A stretch of 64,000 nt of DNA. Origin: an uncultured Prevotellaceae bacterium (GTDB taxonomy: Bacteria > Bacteroidota > Bacteroidia > Bacteroidales > Muribaculaceae). Shown here in pieces: positions 51,910-61,115 of the stretch. Location of the stretch: the NCBI GenBank assembly GCA_905207705.1, contig CAJLMA010000002.1, positions 310,001-374,000 of the forward strand. Direction: 5' to 3'. How positions within the stretch are numbered: the stretch's first letter is position 1; the number at the start of each line of letters is the position of its first letter. The translations under genes and the position numbers were made by a program. The notes beneath the pieces are model-generated. The model made no database searches and was not told where the DNA came from. It was given only the letters and a program-made list of their open reading frames with translations.

Positions 51910-53098
51910 ACTGGCCATAACAATATGTTTATACGGGATATGCAGCATCGGTGCTGCAGCGCAAAATCCTGTCGATGCAATCATCAACTCGATTCAATCC
52001 AACAATACCGACATCAAGGCCAATGCATCATCCATTGCTGCCGACAGTATTGAAATAGCATCTTCCAACTATTTGGAAGACCCGAAAGTGGATTTTGAAT
52101 ATTTGTTTGGAGCTCCTGAAGTAGGCGACAAGTGGGCTATCGGTATTTCCCAAGGTTTTGAATGGCCCGGAATATACGCGGCAAGGAAGCGTGCCAATCG
52201 TTCTAAAATGACAGCCCTCTCCTACTCACATGAAATGAAACGCCTTGAAGTTCTTATGCAGGCCAAAAACTTATGCTTGGACTTGATTAATGCCAACAAG
52301 CAAATATCTGTACAAAAAAGCATATACGACAACTATAAGAACTTATATGACAAATATTATGAAGCTTATCAAAAAGGGGAAGCCAGCATCATCGACCTCA
52401 ACAAACTGAAAATAGAGATAGTCGATGCCTCTCAGGCACTTTCAGAACTGGAGACTGGCAGGAATAAAATAATCGACGACTTGAATGCACTTAACAATGG
52501 GAATGAATTTACAGGCCTGGCAATAAGCGACATCGAAGAATACCCTGTCGAAGAATTCCTGACACTTGATGCGTATTCACAATTGTATATGGGAAACGAC
52601 CCGGAGAACAATTATTATGATCAATTGAACGACGCGCTCGAAGCCGACGACAATGTGGCCAAAATGGGATGGTTTCCAAAATTTGACATTGGCTATAAAT
52701 ATTCCAATGAAATAGGCGACGGTTTCAACGGATTCACCGTAGGTGCTTCAATCCCGTTATTTGCCAACCGCAACAAGGTGAAAGCAGCCAAGGCCGAAAC
52801 CGTTGCAAATGAACTTACCCGGCAAAACCGCCAAATAACAGAAATGGCTCGAATAAAATCGCAATTTGAAAAAGCAGTGTCATTGAAGCAGCAATTTGAA
52901 TCCTATAAGTCAATATTAGGCGACAAAAATTGCTACTCGGTACTTGAAAAAGCTCTTGAAGGAGGACAAATTTCTCTGCTCGACTACTTGCAAGAAGTAA
53001 ATTATTTCTTGAATGCCGAAAACAAGATGCTTGAACTGGAATACCAATACCAATTGACTATGGCCGAATTAAATAAATACTCGTTGCTTAATCAATAA
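51893..53098 (+). CDS. cusC: TolC-family outer membrane channel of the metal efflux system
   Basis: 401 residues with a signal peptide (about 1-23, ending GAAA-Q) and two outer-membrane-efflux domains rich in coiled-coil helices (LNKLKIEIVDASQALSELETGR; KAETVANELTRQNRQITEM). It overlaps the end of the pump gene by 17 bp, so the three efflux components are translated from one message. It would complete a tripartite exporter with the adaptor and pump upstream. A terminator follows 23 bp after the stop. Confidence 0.9.
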   Translation: MKINNKLAITICLYGICSIGAAAQNPVDAIINSIQSNNTDIKANASSIAADSIEIASSNYLEDPKVDFEYLFGAPEVGDKWAIGISQGFEWPGIYAARKRANRSKMTALSYSHEMKRLEVLMQAKNLCLDLINANKQISVQKSIYDNYKNLYDKYYEAYQKGEASIIDLNKLKIEIVDASQALSELETGRNKIIDDLNALNNGNEFTGLAISDIEEYPVEEFLTLDAYSQLYMGNDPENNYYDQLNDALEADDNVAKMGWFPKFDIGYKYSNEIGDGFNGFTVGASIPLFANRNKVKAAKAETVANELTRQNRQITEMARIKSQFEKAVSLKQQFESYKSILGDKNCYSVLEKALEGGQISLLDYLQEVNYFLNAENKMLELEYQYQLTMAELNKYSLLNQ

Positions 53099-53120
53099 AG
53101 CACATTTTGGCCTGAATACA

Positions 53121-53177
53121 ATCGTGGCTTTCCTCTAAGGAATAATGATATTCCGATGGGAAAAGCCACAATTTTTT
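53121..53177 (+). terminator. Terminator of the efflux operon
   Basis: GTGGCTTT (53124-53131) pairs with AAAGCCAC (53162-53169) with an inner loop, followed by AATTTTTTA. Confidence 0.8.
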
Positions 53178-53317
53178 ATCACCTGCCCTGACGTTTTGCA
53201 CATTAATCCTCTCAAAGAGACATTTTCCTAATTATTCATTCTATTTATCAGTAGATTGTCATTTATAATACCTATATTTGAAATATCTTATATTTATACA
53301 CCTAATATTCTTTTATT

Positions 53318-56209
53318 ATGAAACTATTCTTGTCATTGATGTTGCTATGCGTCACAGTGGCCACACAAGCGCAAACAACTATTTATGCCTATAGGAACTG
53401 GCAACCGAGCAACCCCGATTCATCAGTAAAGGGCCCGGTGAAATTCTCTTCCGACAATCCGGGACAACTTTCTCTGATCGCAGACCAGTCCCGACTCGGG
53501 AACGTATATGCCGCAGCATACTACAATTACAAATGGTATGCCCAAGTGACTGTTTCGGGCACGCAATCGTCGGTGGAAGGGTTATACACAATCGACATGA
53601 ATACCGGAGAACGCACTTTAATTGCAAATGCAGGCTCGCAATTGACCGAAATGGCTTACGACTACACAACCGATGTCATGTATGCAATCGCTTATGGAGC
53701 CGAAGAACTGGCAACCATCGACATCAAGACAGGCGAAGTCACAACTATAGCCCGTTTCTCGGACACTTCGGCCAACGATATATACATGCTGGCTCTTGCC
53801 TGCGACCTCGACGGGAAATTGTACGGAATAGGAATCGATGACAACTTATACCTAATTGACAAGGAGAATGCGTCATGCAGTCTCATCGGCAATACTGGTG
53901 TTAATGCTGCCTACACGCAATCGATGGAATTTGACCACAACAACCGCATCCTATACTGGATAAATTGTGGCGACTACAAGTTGTACACCGTGGACATCAA
54001 CACAGGCAGAGCAACCGAGATAGGCGGCATGGGAGAAACCGGCGACGACAGCTTGAGCGGAATGGCCATACCATATATCAATGTCCCTGCCGGCAGTCCC
54101 GACCGAGTGACCGACCGAAGTGCGTCAGCAACCGAAAATGTGATAACACTGCAATGGACAAATCCTCAACATGATGCACAAGGAAACCCCTTGACCGACC
54201 TCGACGGCGTAAAGATATTCAGAAACGAGGAATATATCGCAACAATCGACTTGACCGCCGGAGACATCGGAAAAATATCGACCTACAACGATGCCGGTCT
54301 TGATGATGGCATGTACACCTACCGGGTCATACCATTCAACGATAACGGTGACGGCGGAGTCGACAGCGACGACATAACGGTTTACCTCGGCGACAACGCT
54401 CCGGGACAGGTGCGGTCATTCGAAGTGAAACAAGGCGACAACTCGGCTATCATTTCATGGGAGGCTCCTGAAAAAGGACTGAACAACGGCAATTTTGATC
54501 CCGGCAGTATTACAAAATATATAATCACGCGCAGCACAGGAACATCTTCAACCGAGATTGAAATAAGTGACCCCACAGCACGTCAATATGTCGACACTCC
54601 GGGGTTTGGCACTTACACCTACTCCATTTATGCTGTTAACGACATGGGCAACGGAGCCGTAACCACTGCCGACCCAATTATAGTGAAACCAAGCAACTGG
54701 ATTATTATGCACAACGGTAGGGACATAATTAAAAACGGCATGGAATATAAGTTCTACGACGACGCAGGACCTAATGCATATTATTCCAACTCTCTAAACG
54801 ACACGTTGACAATAGTTCCCGAGTCCAATTCGGGTTATGTGAAAATAGAATTCAAAAGTTTCTATCTCGATACCTACGCCGACACTTTGAGCATTTATAA
54901 TGGCAGCAACACCGAAGCCGCATTGATTGGCAAATACTCTTCTGAAACAGTACCATCCGACATTGCCGAGCTTGAAGCCTCAAATGCCGATGGTGCGTTG
55001 ACATTCGTATTCAAGTCGGATATCATGAGCCGTTACGAAGGATGGGAGGCCAATGTATCGGTAATAGAAAAATTGGCCGACGACATAGAAATAATTTCAT
55101 TAAATGGAAATGCTTACCCCGAAGCCAATCAAGAATGCACTTTCTCGCTCGCTTTCATTAACAAAGGCAAGAACAACATAAGCGGTTCGGATTATACATT
55201 AAACCTCATGAACGAAAACAATGAAATCTTGGCACAAGCACAAGGCATTGACTTGGCTTCAATGCAATCGGCCTCAGTAGAACTGAAATTCACACCGCCA
55301 ACAGCCGGGAACATGAACATTCATGCCAAAGCCGAATACGACCAGGACGATAACAAAAGCAATGACACATCCGAGACATTGGCAATAACCGTGCTTGAAA
55401 AAGGAAGCACATTCTCAACGATAGGAATTCATGATTCCGAATTGTATGTAGTGCCGGCGTCATTCATGTCATCCGAATCAATCTGCGAAACGATCTATTT
55501 TAAAGATGAAATCAATGTTGATAAAGGATACCTCAAACTCATCTCATTCCCATTGGCGAGTGCAACGACAAGTTATGCCGACGTACCAATAAAAGTGTGG
55601 GTGTGCGAAACCGACATCGACGAACTCATCGACGCTCCTATCCCGGCCGACAACATGACCCTCGTATTTGATGGAAACTGCCCGATAAAAGCCGACGACA
55701 CCGAGTGGAACATATCATTGCCCGAAACCTACGAATACAACGGTGGCAATCTTGCCATACTGGTTTACAAGCAACATTCCAATACAGTTTCAAGCGGGGT
55801 GTCATTTGTCGGAACATATGGGACTTATTCGATCGACAAGAAACGTTCAAGATACGACTCCACTTGGGACGATTCTGAGCGTCTTGACCCTAACAGCATT
55901 TTCGGATATTCGGCTTCCGAAATGTATGCCGACGTAAAACTATTGTTCCTGCCCAACCCATCAGGAATGACAAGCATTGGTGTAGACGCTACCGATATCA
56001 GCATATATCCAAATCCTGCAACTTCAATAATTTATATAAATGGGAACGTCCAAAATGTGGAGTTGACCAACATGGCAGGCCAACTCGTACTGTCAGGCGG
56101 AAAAAACACCAATGCAATTAACGTTGAAAACGTTGTTGATGGCATATATATCCTGAAAGTCACAACTACAGACAATAAGCATTCGATTGAAAAAGTCATC
56201 ATTCGATAA
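53318..56209 (+). CDS. Large secreted protein with propeller-like, fibronectin III and CUB-like domains and T9SS tail
   Basis: 963 residues with a signal peptide (about 1-19, ending TQA-Q). A repeat region (ACDLDGKLYGIGIDDNLYLIDKENASC and similar, about 60-260) is followed by two fibronectin III domains (about 265-460). A CUB-like domain (IIMHNGRDIIKNG to LTFVFKSDIMSR, about 465-585) and a beta-sandwich module come next. A type A T9SS sorting domain closes the chain (DISIYPNPATSIIYINGN to SIEKVIIR). Likely a surface or secreted adhesive protein. Its first 460 residues resemble the protein encoded at 10054-13323. It stands alone between terminators. Confidence 0.82.
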   Translation: MKLFLSLMLLCVTVATQAQTTIYAYRNWQPSNPDSSVKGPVKFSSDNPGQLSLIADQSRLGNVYAAAYYNYKWYAQVTVSGTQSSVEGLYTIDMNTGERTLIANAGSQLTEMAYDYTTDVMYAIAYGAEELATIDIKTGEVTTIARFSDTSANDIYMLALACDLDGKLYGIGIDDNLYLIDKENASCSLIGNTGVNAAYTQSMEFDHNNRILYWINCGDYKLYTVDINTGRATEIGGMGETGDDSLSGMAIPYINVPAGSPDRVTDRSASATENVITLQWTNPQHDAQGNPLTDLDGVKIFRNEEYIATIDLTAGDIGKISTYNDAGLDDGMYTYRVIPFNDNGDGGVDSDDITVYLGDNAPGQVRSFEVKQGDNSAIISWEAPEKGLNNGNFDPGSITKYIITRSTGTSSTEIEISDPTARQYVDTPGFGTYTYSIYAVNDMGNGAVTTADPIIVKPSNWIIMHNGRDIIKNGMEYKFYDDAGPNAYYSNSLNDTLTIVPESNSGYVKIEFKSFYLDTYADTLSIYNGSNTEAALIGKYSSETVPSDIAELEASNADGALTFVFKSDIMSRYEGWEANVSVIEKLADDIEIISLNGNAYPEANQECTFSLAFINKGKNNISGSDYTLNLMNENNEILAQAQGIDLASMQSASVELKFTPPTAGNMNIHAKAEYDQDDNKSNDTSETLAITVLEKGSTFSTIGIHDSELYVVPASFMSSESICETIYFKDEINVDKGYLKLISFPLASATTSYADVPIKVWVCETDIDELIDAPIPADNMTLVFDGNCPIKADDTEWNISLPETYEYNGGNLAILVYKQHSNTVSSGVSFVGTYGTYSIDKKRSRYDSTWDDSERLDPNSIFGYSASEMYADVKLLFLPNPSGMTSIGVDATDISIYPNPATSIIYINGNVQNVELTNMAGQLVLSGGKNTNAINVENVVDGIYILKVTTTDNKHSIEKVIIR

Positions 56210-56234
56210 AATCTTTTTTCAAACAGTCAAACAA

Positions 56235-56283
56235 GAGACCGGCAACGCATCATCATCGATCGAGTGTGTTGCCGTTCTCTTTT
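56235..56283 (+). terminator. Terminator of the large secreted protein gene
   Basis: GAGACCGGCAAC pairs with GTTGCCGTTCTC with one mismatch, followed by TTTTG, 26 bp after the stop. Confidence 0.75.
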
Positions 56284-56402
56284 GTACCTTTACTGTTCCA
56301 CAAAAAATATCACATTCGCTTTTTCAATACTGCATATCCTTTTTTCGTACATCTACAAGATGAATCAAAGCCTGCTCCTATATCAAAGCCAAGAAAAAAC
56401 GC

Positions 56403-56410
56403 TACCTTTG
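56403..56410 (+). promoter_or_regulatory. Candidate -7 element before the sugar transporter
   Basis: TACCTTTG matches TAnnTTTG, 34 bp before the ATG at 56444; no clear -33 box. Confidence 0.45.
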
Positions 56411-56443
56411 TGGCATTCTTTTATTAACCTATAAAAATTTAAA

Positions 56444-57670
56444 ATGCAGCAAAACGACAAATATGCCAAAATAAGCCTTGTGGCAAAAGAATACATTTTC
56501 CCTTTTATACTTATAACATCTTTGTTTTTCATGTGGGGAGGTGCCCGTGCAGTCATGGATGTGCTCAACAAGCATTTCCAATTGAGCATGGGAGTAACAA
56601 AAACGCATTCTGCATTGATGCAGGCCGTCGTTTACGGGGCCTATTTTCTGATGGCGCTGCCTGCTGGAATGATGATACGCAAAATGGGAACTCGCACAGG
56701 AATAATAATAGGACTGCTGCTGTTTGGCTGTGGCTCATTACTATTTTTGCCTGTTGGCGACAACACAGTATTTGAATATATACTGTTTCCCTTGTTCGTC
56801 ATAGGTTGCGGACTGGTAATCCTTGAAACGGCAGCCAATCCATATGTCACATTGCTCGGCGACCCAAGGACTGCGGCAGGCAGGCTCAATCTCGCCCAGT
56901 CGTTCAACGGACTCGGCAGCATCATGGGTGTGCTTCTTGGCGGACAATTCTTTTTCAATGAAAGCAGAGGAGGAGCTGCAGCCGACATTTCAATCCCCTA
57001 CTCCATTATCGGGATTATCGTGCTGTGCGTGGCCATTTGCTTCATCAAGGTAAGACTGCCCGAACTAATTTTGTCGCCTAAAGAACCAGCAAAAACACAC
57101 TCAACTTCAGGCAGACTCGGAAAGTACTTTTACTTTGGTTTCATCGCATTGATATGCTATGAAATAGCCGAAATTTCAATAAACACGTTCTTCATCAATT
57201 ACATGACCGATGACGGATTCCTCTCGCCCAATGCGGCATCACTGCTCCTGTCGATAGCCGGCCTCGGATTGTTCATGCTTGGCCGTTTAGGCGGAAGCGC
57301 ATTGATGAGCCGCATAGCTTCGGAGAAAATATTGCTCGTGTGCGCCATAGGCACAGTCGTCACCATGACATTCGCCGTACTTCCGCTCGGAATCGTCTCC
57401 AAATATGCAGTCATCCTGTGCTATGTATTTGAAAGCATAATGTTCCCCACCATATTCGCACTATCCATATCACGGCTTGGCAACCTCACCGAACGCGCCT
57501 CGTCGATATTAATGATGAGCGTAGTAGGCGGAGCCATAGGCCCACTTGCCATGGGATGGGTGGGTGATAATTTCTCCATTTCTACCGCATTTGCAGTACC
57601 CCTTTGCGGATTTATCGTGGTTCTTGCATTTGCATGGTGCACAGTAGCTCGCAATCGAAACAATAATTAA
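56444..57670 (+). CDS. Sugar MFS transporter (FucP-like)
   Basis: 408 residues with 12 hydrophobic helices of the major facilitator superfamily, FucP/glucose-galactose subgroup: FFMWGGARAVMDVLNKHFQ in helix 1 and the following loop, GCGLVILETAANPYVTLLG in helix 4-5, and LNLAQSFNGLGSIMG next. These match L-fucose/hexose:proton symporters of Bacteroidetes. The substrate may be fucose or another deoxy or neutral sugar; no catabolic genes lie adjacent to decide. It is monocistronic and followed by a hairpin. Confidence 0.88.
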   Translation: MQQNDKYAKISLVAKEYIFPFILITSLFFMWGGARAVMDVLNKHFQLSMGVTKTHSALMQAVVYGAYFLMALPAGMMIRKMGTRTGIIIGLLLFGCGSLLFLPVGDNTVFEYILFPLFVIGCGLVILETAANPYVTLLGDPRTAAGRLNLAQSFNGLGSIMGVLLGGQFFFNESRGGAAADISIPYSIIGIIVLCVAICFIKVRLPELILSPKEPAKTHSTSGRLGKYFYFGFIALICYEIAEISINTFFINYMTDDGFLSPNAASLLLSIAGLGLFMLGRLGGSALMSRIASEKILLVCAIGTVVTMTFAVLPLGIVSKYAVILCYVFESIMFPTIFALSISRLGNLTERASSILMMSVVGGAIGPLAMGWVGDNFSISTAFAVPLCGFIVVLAFAWCTVARNRNNN

Positions 57671-57679
57671 ACACCGACA

Positions 57680-57718
57680 GCCTCCTGCCTGTCCGATAGT
57701 CGATGGACAAGAGGAGGC
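57680..57718 (+). terminator. Hairpin after the sugar transporter gene
   Basis: GCCTCCT pairs with AGGAGGC, and GTCC with GGAC inside it; no T-tract follows. Confidence 0.5.
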
Positions 57719-57911
57719 ATCGATTGCCAATTGTTTTTCATGGTAAGATGACTGTCTCGTGTGTTCACCGACGACAGCCTGCCTTCAAGATAAAAAATGT
57801 GTTTTTCACAGTATCCGGCATTTCATAATAATATCCGTTTTTATTTACACTTGTCTTTGTTTTCACTGCACAAAATTATGTGCATGCTGGGCAAAATTCA
57901 AGCACATATTT

Positions 57912-57952
57912 CACAAAAAAACAAATCCAAGGCCGTTTCCCGACCTTGGATT
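57912..57952 (-). terminator. Terminator of the PepSY-like lipoprotein gene
   Basis: AATCCAAGG pairs with CCTTGGATT (57924-57932 and 57944-57952); on the minus strand it is followed by TGTTTTTTTG. Confidence 0.9.
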
Positions 57953-57980
57953 CATTTTTATATTTAATTAAGCCATTCGC

Positions 57981-59273
57981 TCAATCTTCCATTACCCTCT
58001 CTATCGTGCCGTCGCTGCTTATGATGAGTTTCAAATCTCTGCCGCGGCCCTCAAGCTCTACTTCATAGAAGATGCCCGATGGAGTTTCGATAACGTCGAT
58101 TCCGTCATTTTCAATGTAATAATCTCCATAATTGGCTGCTATAACGGCTGCTATGTTCTGCGGCAACTCGTTCCTGAACAGTTCCCATTCGGTTCTCAAC
58201 CATTCATTCTGCCAGTTGAACACCACTTCCTTTACCTTACCGTCATGACGAATTTCAACCTCTATGTAACCATTGTCATTGTCACGCTCCAAAATCACGG
58301 CACCTGGATACTTGCCGGCAATAAATTCTTCTATGCCCTCATTTACAGCTGCTCCGGCATTGTCACCGAAAGAAGGTTTTCCTTGCAATGTTTCACCGCC
58401 CTCAGTTATGTAGACTTCCACTTCATCATCAAAGCGAGTTTCGAGTTCGAAGCAATAGAAACGACCCGATTGGGCTGTGTCATACAAGGAAATGTCATCT
58501 ATATGACGGTCATCAATATATGACGGATTTTGCCTTAAAGCATTCAGTACCACGGCCTCTATCAAGTCAAGGCTGCGCCTTCCATACTCGGTCTTGGTGT
58601 ATATCCATTCACCTGACGTGCTGAAAACTACTTCATGCTTGAATCCGTTATATATGATATCCACTTCTATTCCGCCTCTTTCGGAATCGATTTCCACTAT
58701 GCGTGCACCGGGATACTTGTTCTGAACCCAATCTACTACGCTGCCCGAAGATGGTTGTTGCGGCAACCAGCCCGAATTGTCGTTGTTTTTATCGTTGTCA
58801 ACAATTTCCTCGACAAGAATACCATCTTCCGAGAAATATAAATTCACATCTGTCTCAACGCCCGACTCGTTTTTCTCAACATCTATCACATACAACGTCT
58901 CCACGCCGTTACGTGTTAGCACTTCTGCTTCATTGTCATGTCGCCAAGGCGATGACGAATATTCGGTCGCGTTAAATCCGTTCAGAACCTGCTCGGGAAG
59001 CATGTTGAACGGTATCTCTTCTTCGGTCATCACCCATTGGGCTCCACCTACCTTATACCAAGCCTTTGCGTCACGATTGGAAACTTCAAAATCAAAAACG
59101 GCATAATCGCCCCACATTGAACAAGACACATCCTTAGCATCCGGGAATTTACTTTTAAATGCGTCACTCACTTCATTAGGCACGTTTCCGAAGTTTGAAT
59201 CATCATTGCACGATGTCATGGTAAACATCATCACGGCAATCAATACAAATAATAAATTCTTAAACTGTCTCAT
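57981..59273 (-). CDS. Lipoprotein with repeated PepSY-like (BLIP-like) domains
   Basis: 430 residues with lipobox MTSC (Cys 22). Related segments recur: near 30-150 (FKSKFPDAKDVSCSMWGDYAVFDF), 175-290 (VQNKYPGARIVEIDSERGGIEVDI) and 315-425 (IAGKYPGAVILERDNDNGYIEVEI). Each has the PepSY-like pattern of a helix with K-Y/F-P-x-A followed by four strands. This gives a three-domain array of the DUF2874/PepSY-like type, predicted to be a periplasmic or surface binding protein. It lies 283 bp downstream of the SusD gene but behind a terminator, so it is separately transcribed. Confidence 0.8.
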   Translation of the reverse strand: MRQFKNLLFVLIAVMMFTMTSCNDDSNFGNVPNEVSDAFKSKFPDAKDVSCSMWGDYAVFDFEVSNRDAKAWYKVGGAQWVMTEEEIPFNMLPEQVLNGFNATEYSSSPWRHDNEAEVLTRNGVETLYVIDVEKNESGVETDVNLYFSEDGILVEEIVDNDKNNDNSGWLPQQPSSGSVVDWVQNKYPGARIVEIDSERGGIEVDIIYNGFKHEVVFSTSGEWIYTKTEYGRRSLDLIEAVVLNALRQNPSYIDDRHIDDISLYDTAQSGRFYCFELETRFDDEVEVYITEGGETLQGKPSFGDNAGAAVNEGIEEFIAGKYPGAVILERDNDNGYIEVEIRHDGKVKEVVFNWQNEWLRTEWELFRNELPQNIAAVIAANYGDYYIENDGIDVIETPSGIFYEVELEGRGRDLKLIISSDGTIERVMED

Positions 59274-59497
59274 ACTATTAAAATTAATATAGCTTACAAT
59301 TGCAAATAAAACAATACAAATCTAAATAAACTAACGCTTTAAGTATTATTAATATCGATAGCCACACACCACTATTATTCAAACAGGCCGATAGCTCTTA
59401 TAACAATCTGGCCATCAATGGGAATATTTATCCGATTTGTTGGTCAAAATAAAACATATCGATTAGGAAAGATTTAGTTAATGGATGTTTACAAAGA

Positions 59498-59530
59498 AAA
59501 TCGCAACCAAGTAAAACCCGGCTGCGATTT
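59498..59530 (-). terminator. Terminator of the susCD-like pair
   Basis: AAATCGCA pairs with TGCGATTT (59498-59505 and 59523-59530), with TTTTC following on the minus strand, 27 bp past the SusD stop. Confidence 0.75.
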
Positions 59531-59556
59531 CTCCTGTATTACTATTAGTTAATTTT

Positions 59557-61092
59557 TTATCTCGTTCCGCCTGCCCACCAAATTTTTTCAGTGAACACAT
59601 ACATGCCATCGCCGTAAAGATCCGAAACATTCGGATTGGCTACAACATCGCTGTTGCCATAAGGCAAGCGCAAAGGCCACCTGTTTGCTCCACCTTGCGT
59701 ATTGTAGGAATTGGTCTTTTGTACATAATCGTCCGCATTTCCAAGAGCTTCCATGCGGCGGAAGTCATTGTAAGTCTCAAGATGCTCGTCACGGCATTGC
59801 GACAAATACTTTTGCACCATCACCTCTTTCAAGGAGTTTTCCTGCAAGCGCGATGCCAACGAAGCTACATAATCGGTTGCCGACATGTTCAATGCTATGC
59901 CGAAACTGCCATAATCGGCAAATGAAGCCTCGACTGCAGCCAAGAAATCCTCGGAATAGGAAGCACCGTTGCGCACTTTCAACTCGGCAAGTATGAAATA
60001 CAATTCTGCCTTGCTGAACAAGTGGATTGAAGCCGCTTCCGAATTAGGATAAGAATATACATTGAGCCATACTGGAATTGCAAAACCTTCTCCTGCCGAT
60101 GTGCCATATACCGTGCGCGCATCCTCAACGCTGCCCGGAACAGCTGCCTCGTCGGCAAGCACTTCGTTGCCTACATACATCCACGGAGTCATGTAAACCG
60201 GTTGACGCGGATCGTTGCGCTCAAGCATTATGTCATTTACGGTCTTTGATGCCGCATTGTATTGACGGTCACCCCAGAAAGCAGCCCAAGGATTGCATGA
60301 GCCTGATGCATAAGAAGAAAATCCTGTTATGTCAGCACCGTCAAATCCAAGCGACTTTGCCATTTCGGCTGCTGCAAGAGCTTCATCGGCAGCACCGGCA
60401 TCCACATGCATCAAGTGTAATTTGTAACGAGCAATCAATGCATATGCAAACGCTTCCCACTTCTCAACATCTCCACCATACAGCAAATCATGCGTTCCGG
60501 CAGTGGCAATGGATTCTTCCGATGCCGTGTTGAAATCGGCAATGGCTCCATCAAGCAATCTGAATATCTCGGTATATACCGACTCCTGAGTATCCACCTT
60601 TGGTTGCTTTATGCTTGTTATTCCGGCTTCCGAACATGGAATGTCGCCAAACATGTCGGTCATTACACCGTAATTCAACGCAAGCAATGTTTTTATCATG
60701 CCACGAACATCTACTTCGGTGTAATACTTGCCGTCATCCTCGCATTTTGCCAAAGCCAATTTAAGATTAAGTATGTTGCCGTATGTTCCGTTCCAAGCAT
60801 TATTGAATGTACCCGAACTTGCCACAGACGACACATTGCGTATTTCAGCATTATACAACTGGTTGGCTCCAACGCCCACAAGCTGCTCGGTATAAGAAGA
60901 AACATAGAACGACATGTCTCCGCTCACTGCATTGTAACCGGTAGCCATAATTCCATCGGGAAGTTGCAAACTCGGGCTGATAGCCTCGTTCGACGGATTA
61001 TCGGGCTTCCTGTTTATATCATCGAGAACATCTTCGCACGACGCGAGCGAAAACGTCAAGAGTGTCAATGCCAAATATATATATTTTTTCAT
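59557..61092 (-). CDS. SusD/RagB-family surface lipoprotein
   Basis: 511 residues with lipobox LASC (Cys 19) and the alpha-helical TPR-rich SusD fold (KEVMVQKYLSQCRDEHLETYNDFRRMEALG near the C-terminus; FGDIPCSEAG and DRQYNAASKTVNDIML in the middle). The N-terminal part and length fit the SusD-like subgroup 2. These outer-membrane lipoproteins cap a SusC-type TonB-dependent transporter and bind an oligosaccharide or peptide. The SusC gene lies 23 bp upstream on the same strand, as expected. No glycoside hydrolase or sensor is within view to name a substrate. Confidence 0.9.
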   Translation of the reverse strand: MKKYIYLALTLLTFSLASCEDVLDDINRKPDNPSNEAISPSLQLPDGIMATGYNAVSGDMSFYVSSYTEQLVGVGANQLYNAEIRNVSSVASSGTFNNAWNGTYGNILNLKLALAKCEDDGKYYTEVDVRGMIKTLLALNYGVMTDMFGDIPCSEAGITSIKQPKVDTQESVYTEIFRLLDGAIADFNTASEESIATAGTHDLLYGGDVEKWEAFAYALIARYKLHLMHVDAGAADEALAAAEMAKSLGFDGADITGFSSYASGSCNPWAAFWGDRQYNAASKTVNDIMLERNDPRQPVYMTPWMYVGNEVLADEAAVPGSVEDARTVYGTSAGEGFAIPVWLNVYSYPNSEAASIHLFSKAELYFILAELKVRNGASYSEDFLAAVEASFADYGSFGIALNMSATDYVASLASRLQENSLKEVMVQKYLSQCRDEHLETYNDFRRMEALGNADDYVQKTNSYNTQGGANRWPLRLPYGNSDVVANPNVSDLYGDGMYVFTEKIWWAGGTR

Positions 61093-61115
61093 TGTCTTTT
61101 TATGCTTTTGATTAC

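Larger units (their letters stand above)
57671..57980. other. Intergenic stretch between converging genes
   Basis: 310 bases, no gene supported. It holds a GCCTCCT/AGGAGGC hairpin (57680-57718) after the transporter gene and the terminator at 57912-57952 for the minus-strand gene. Short plus-strand open frames in it show no coding features. Confidence 0.6.

Noticed and set aside
57759..57971. 70-codon plus-strand frame between converging genes
   Set aside because: No start context, no family resemblance, and it overlaps the terminator of the opposite gene.
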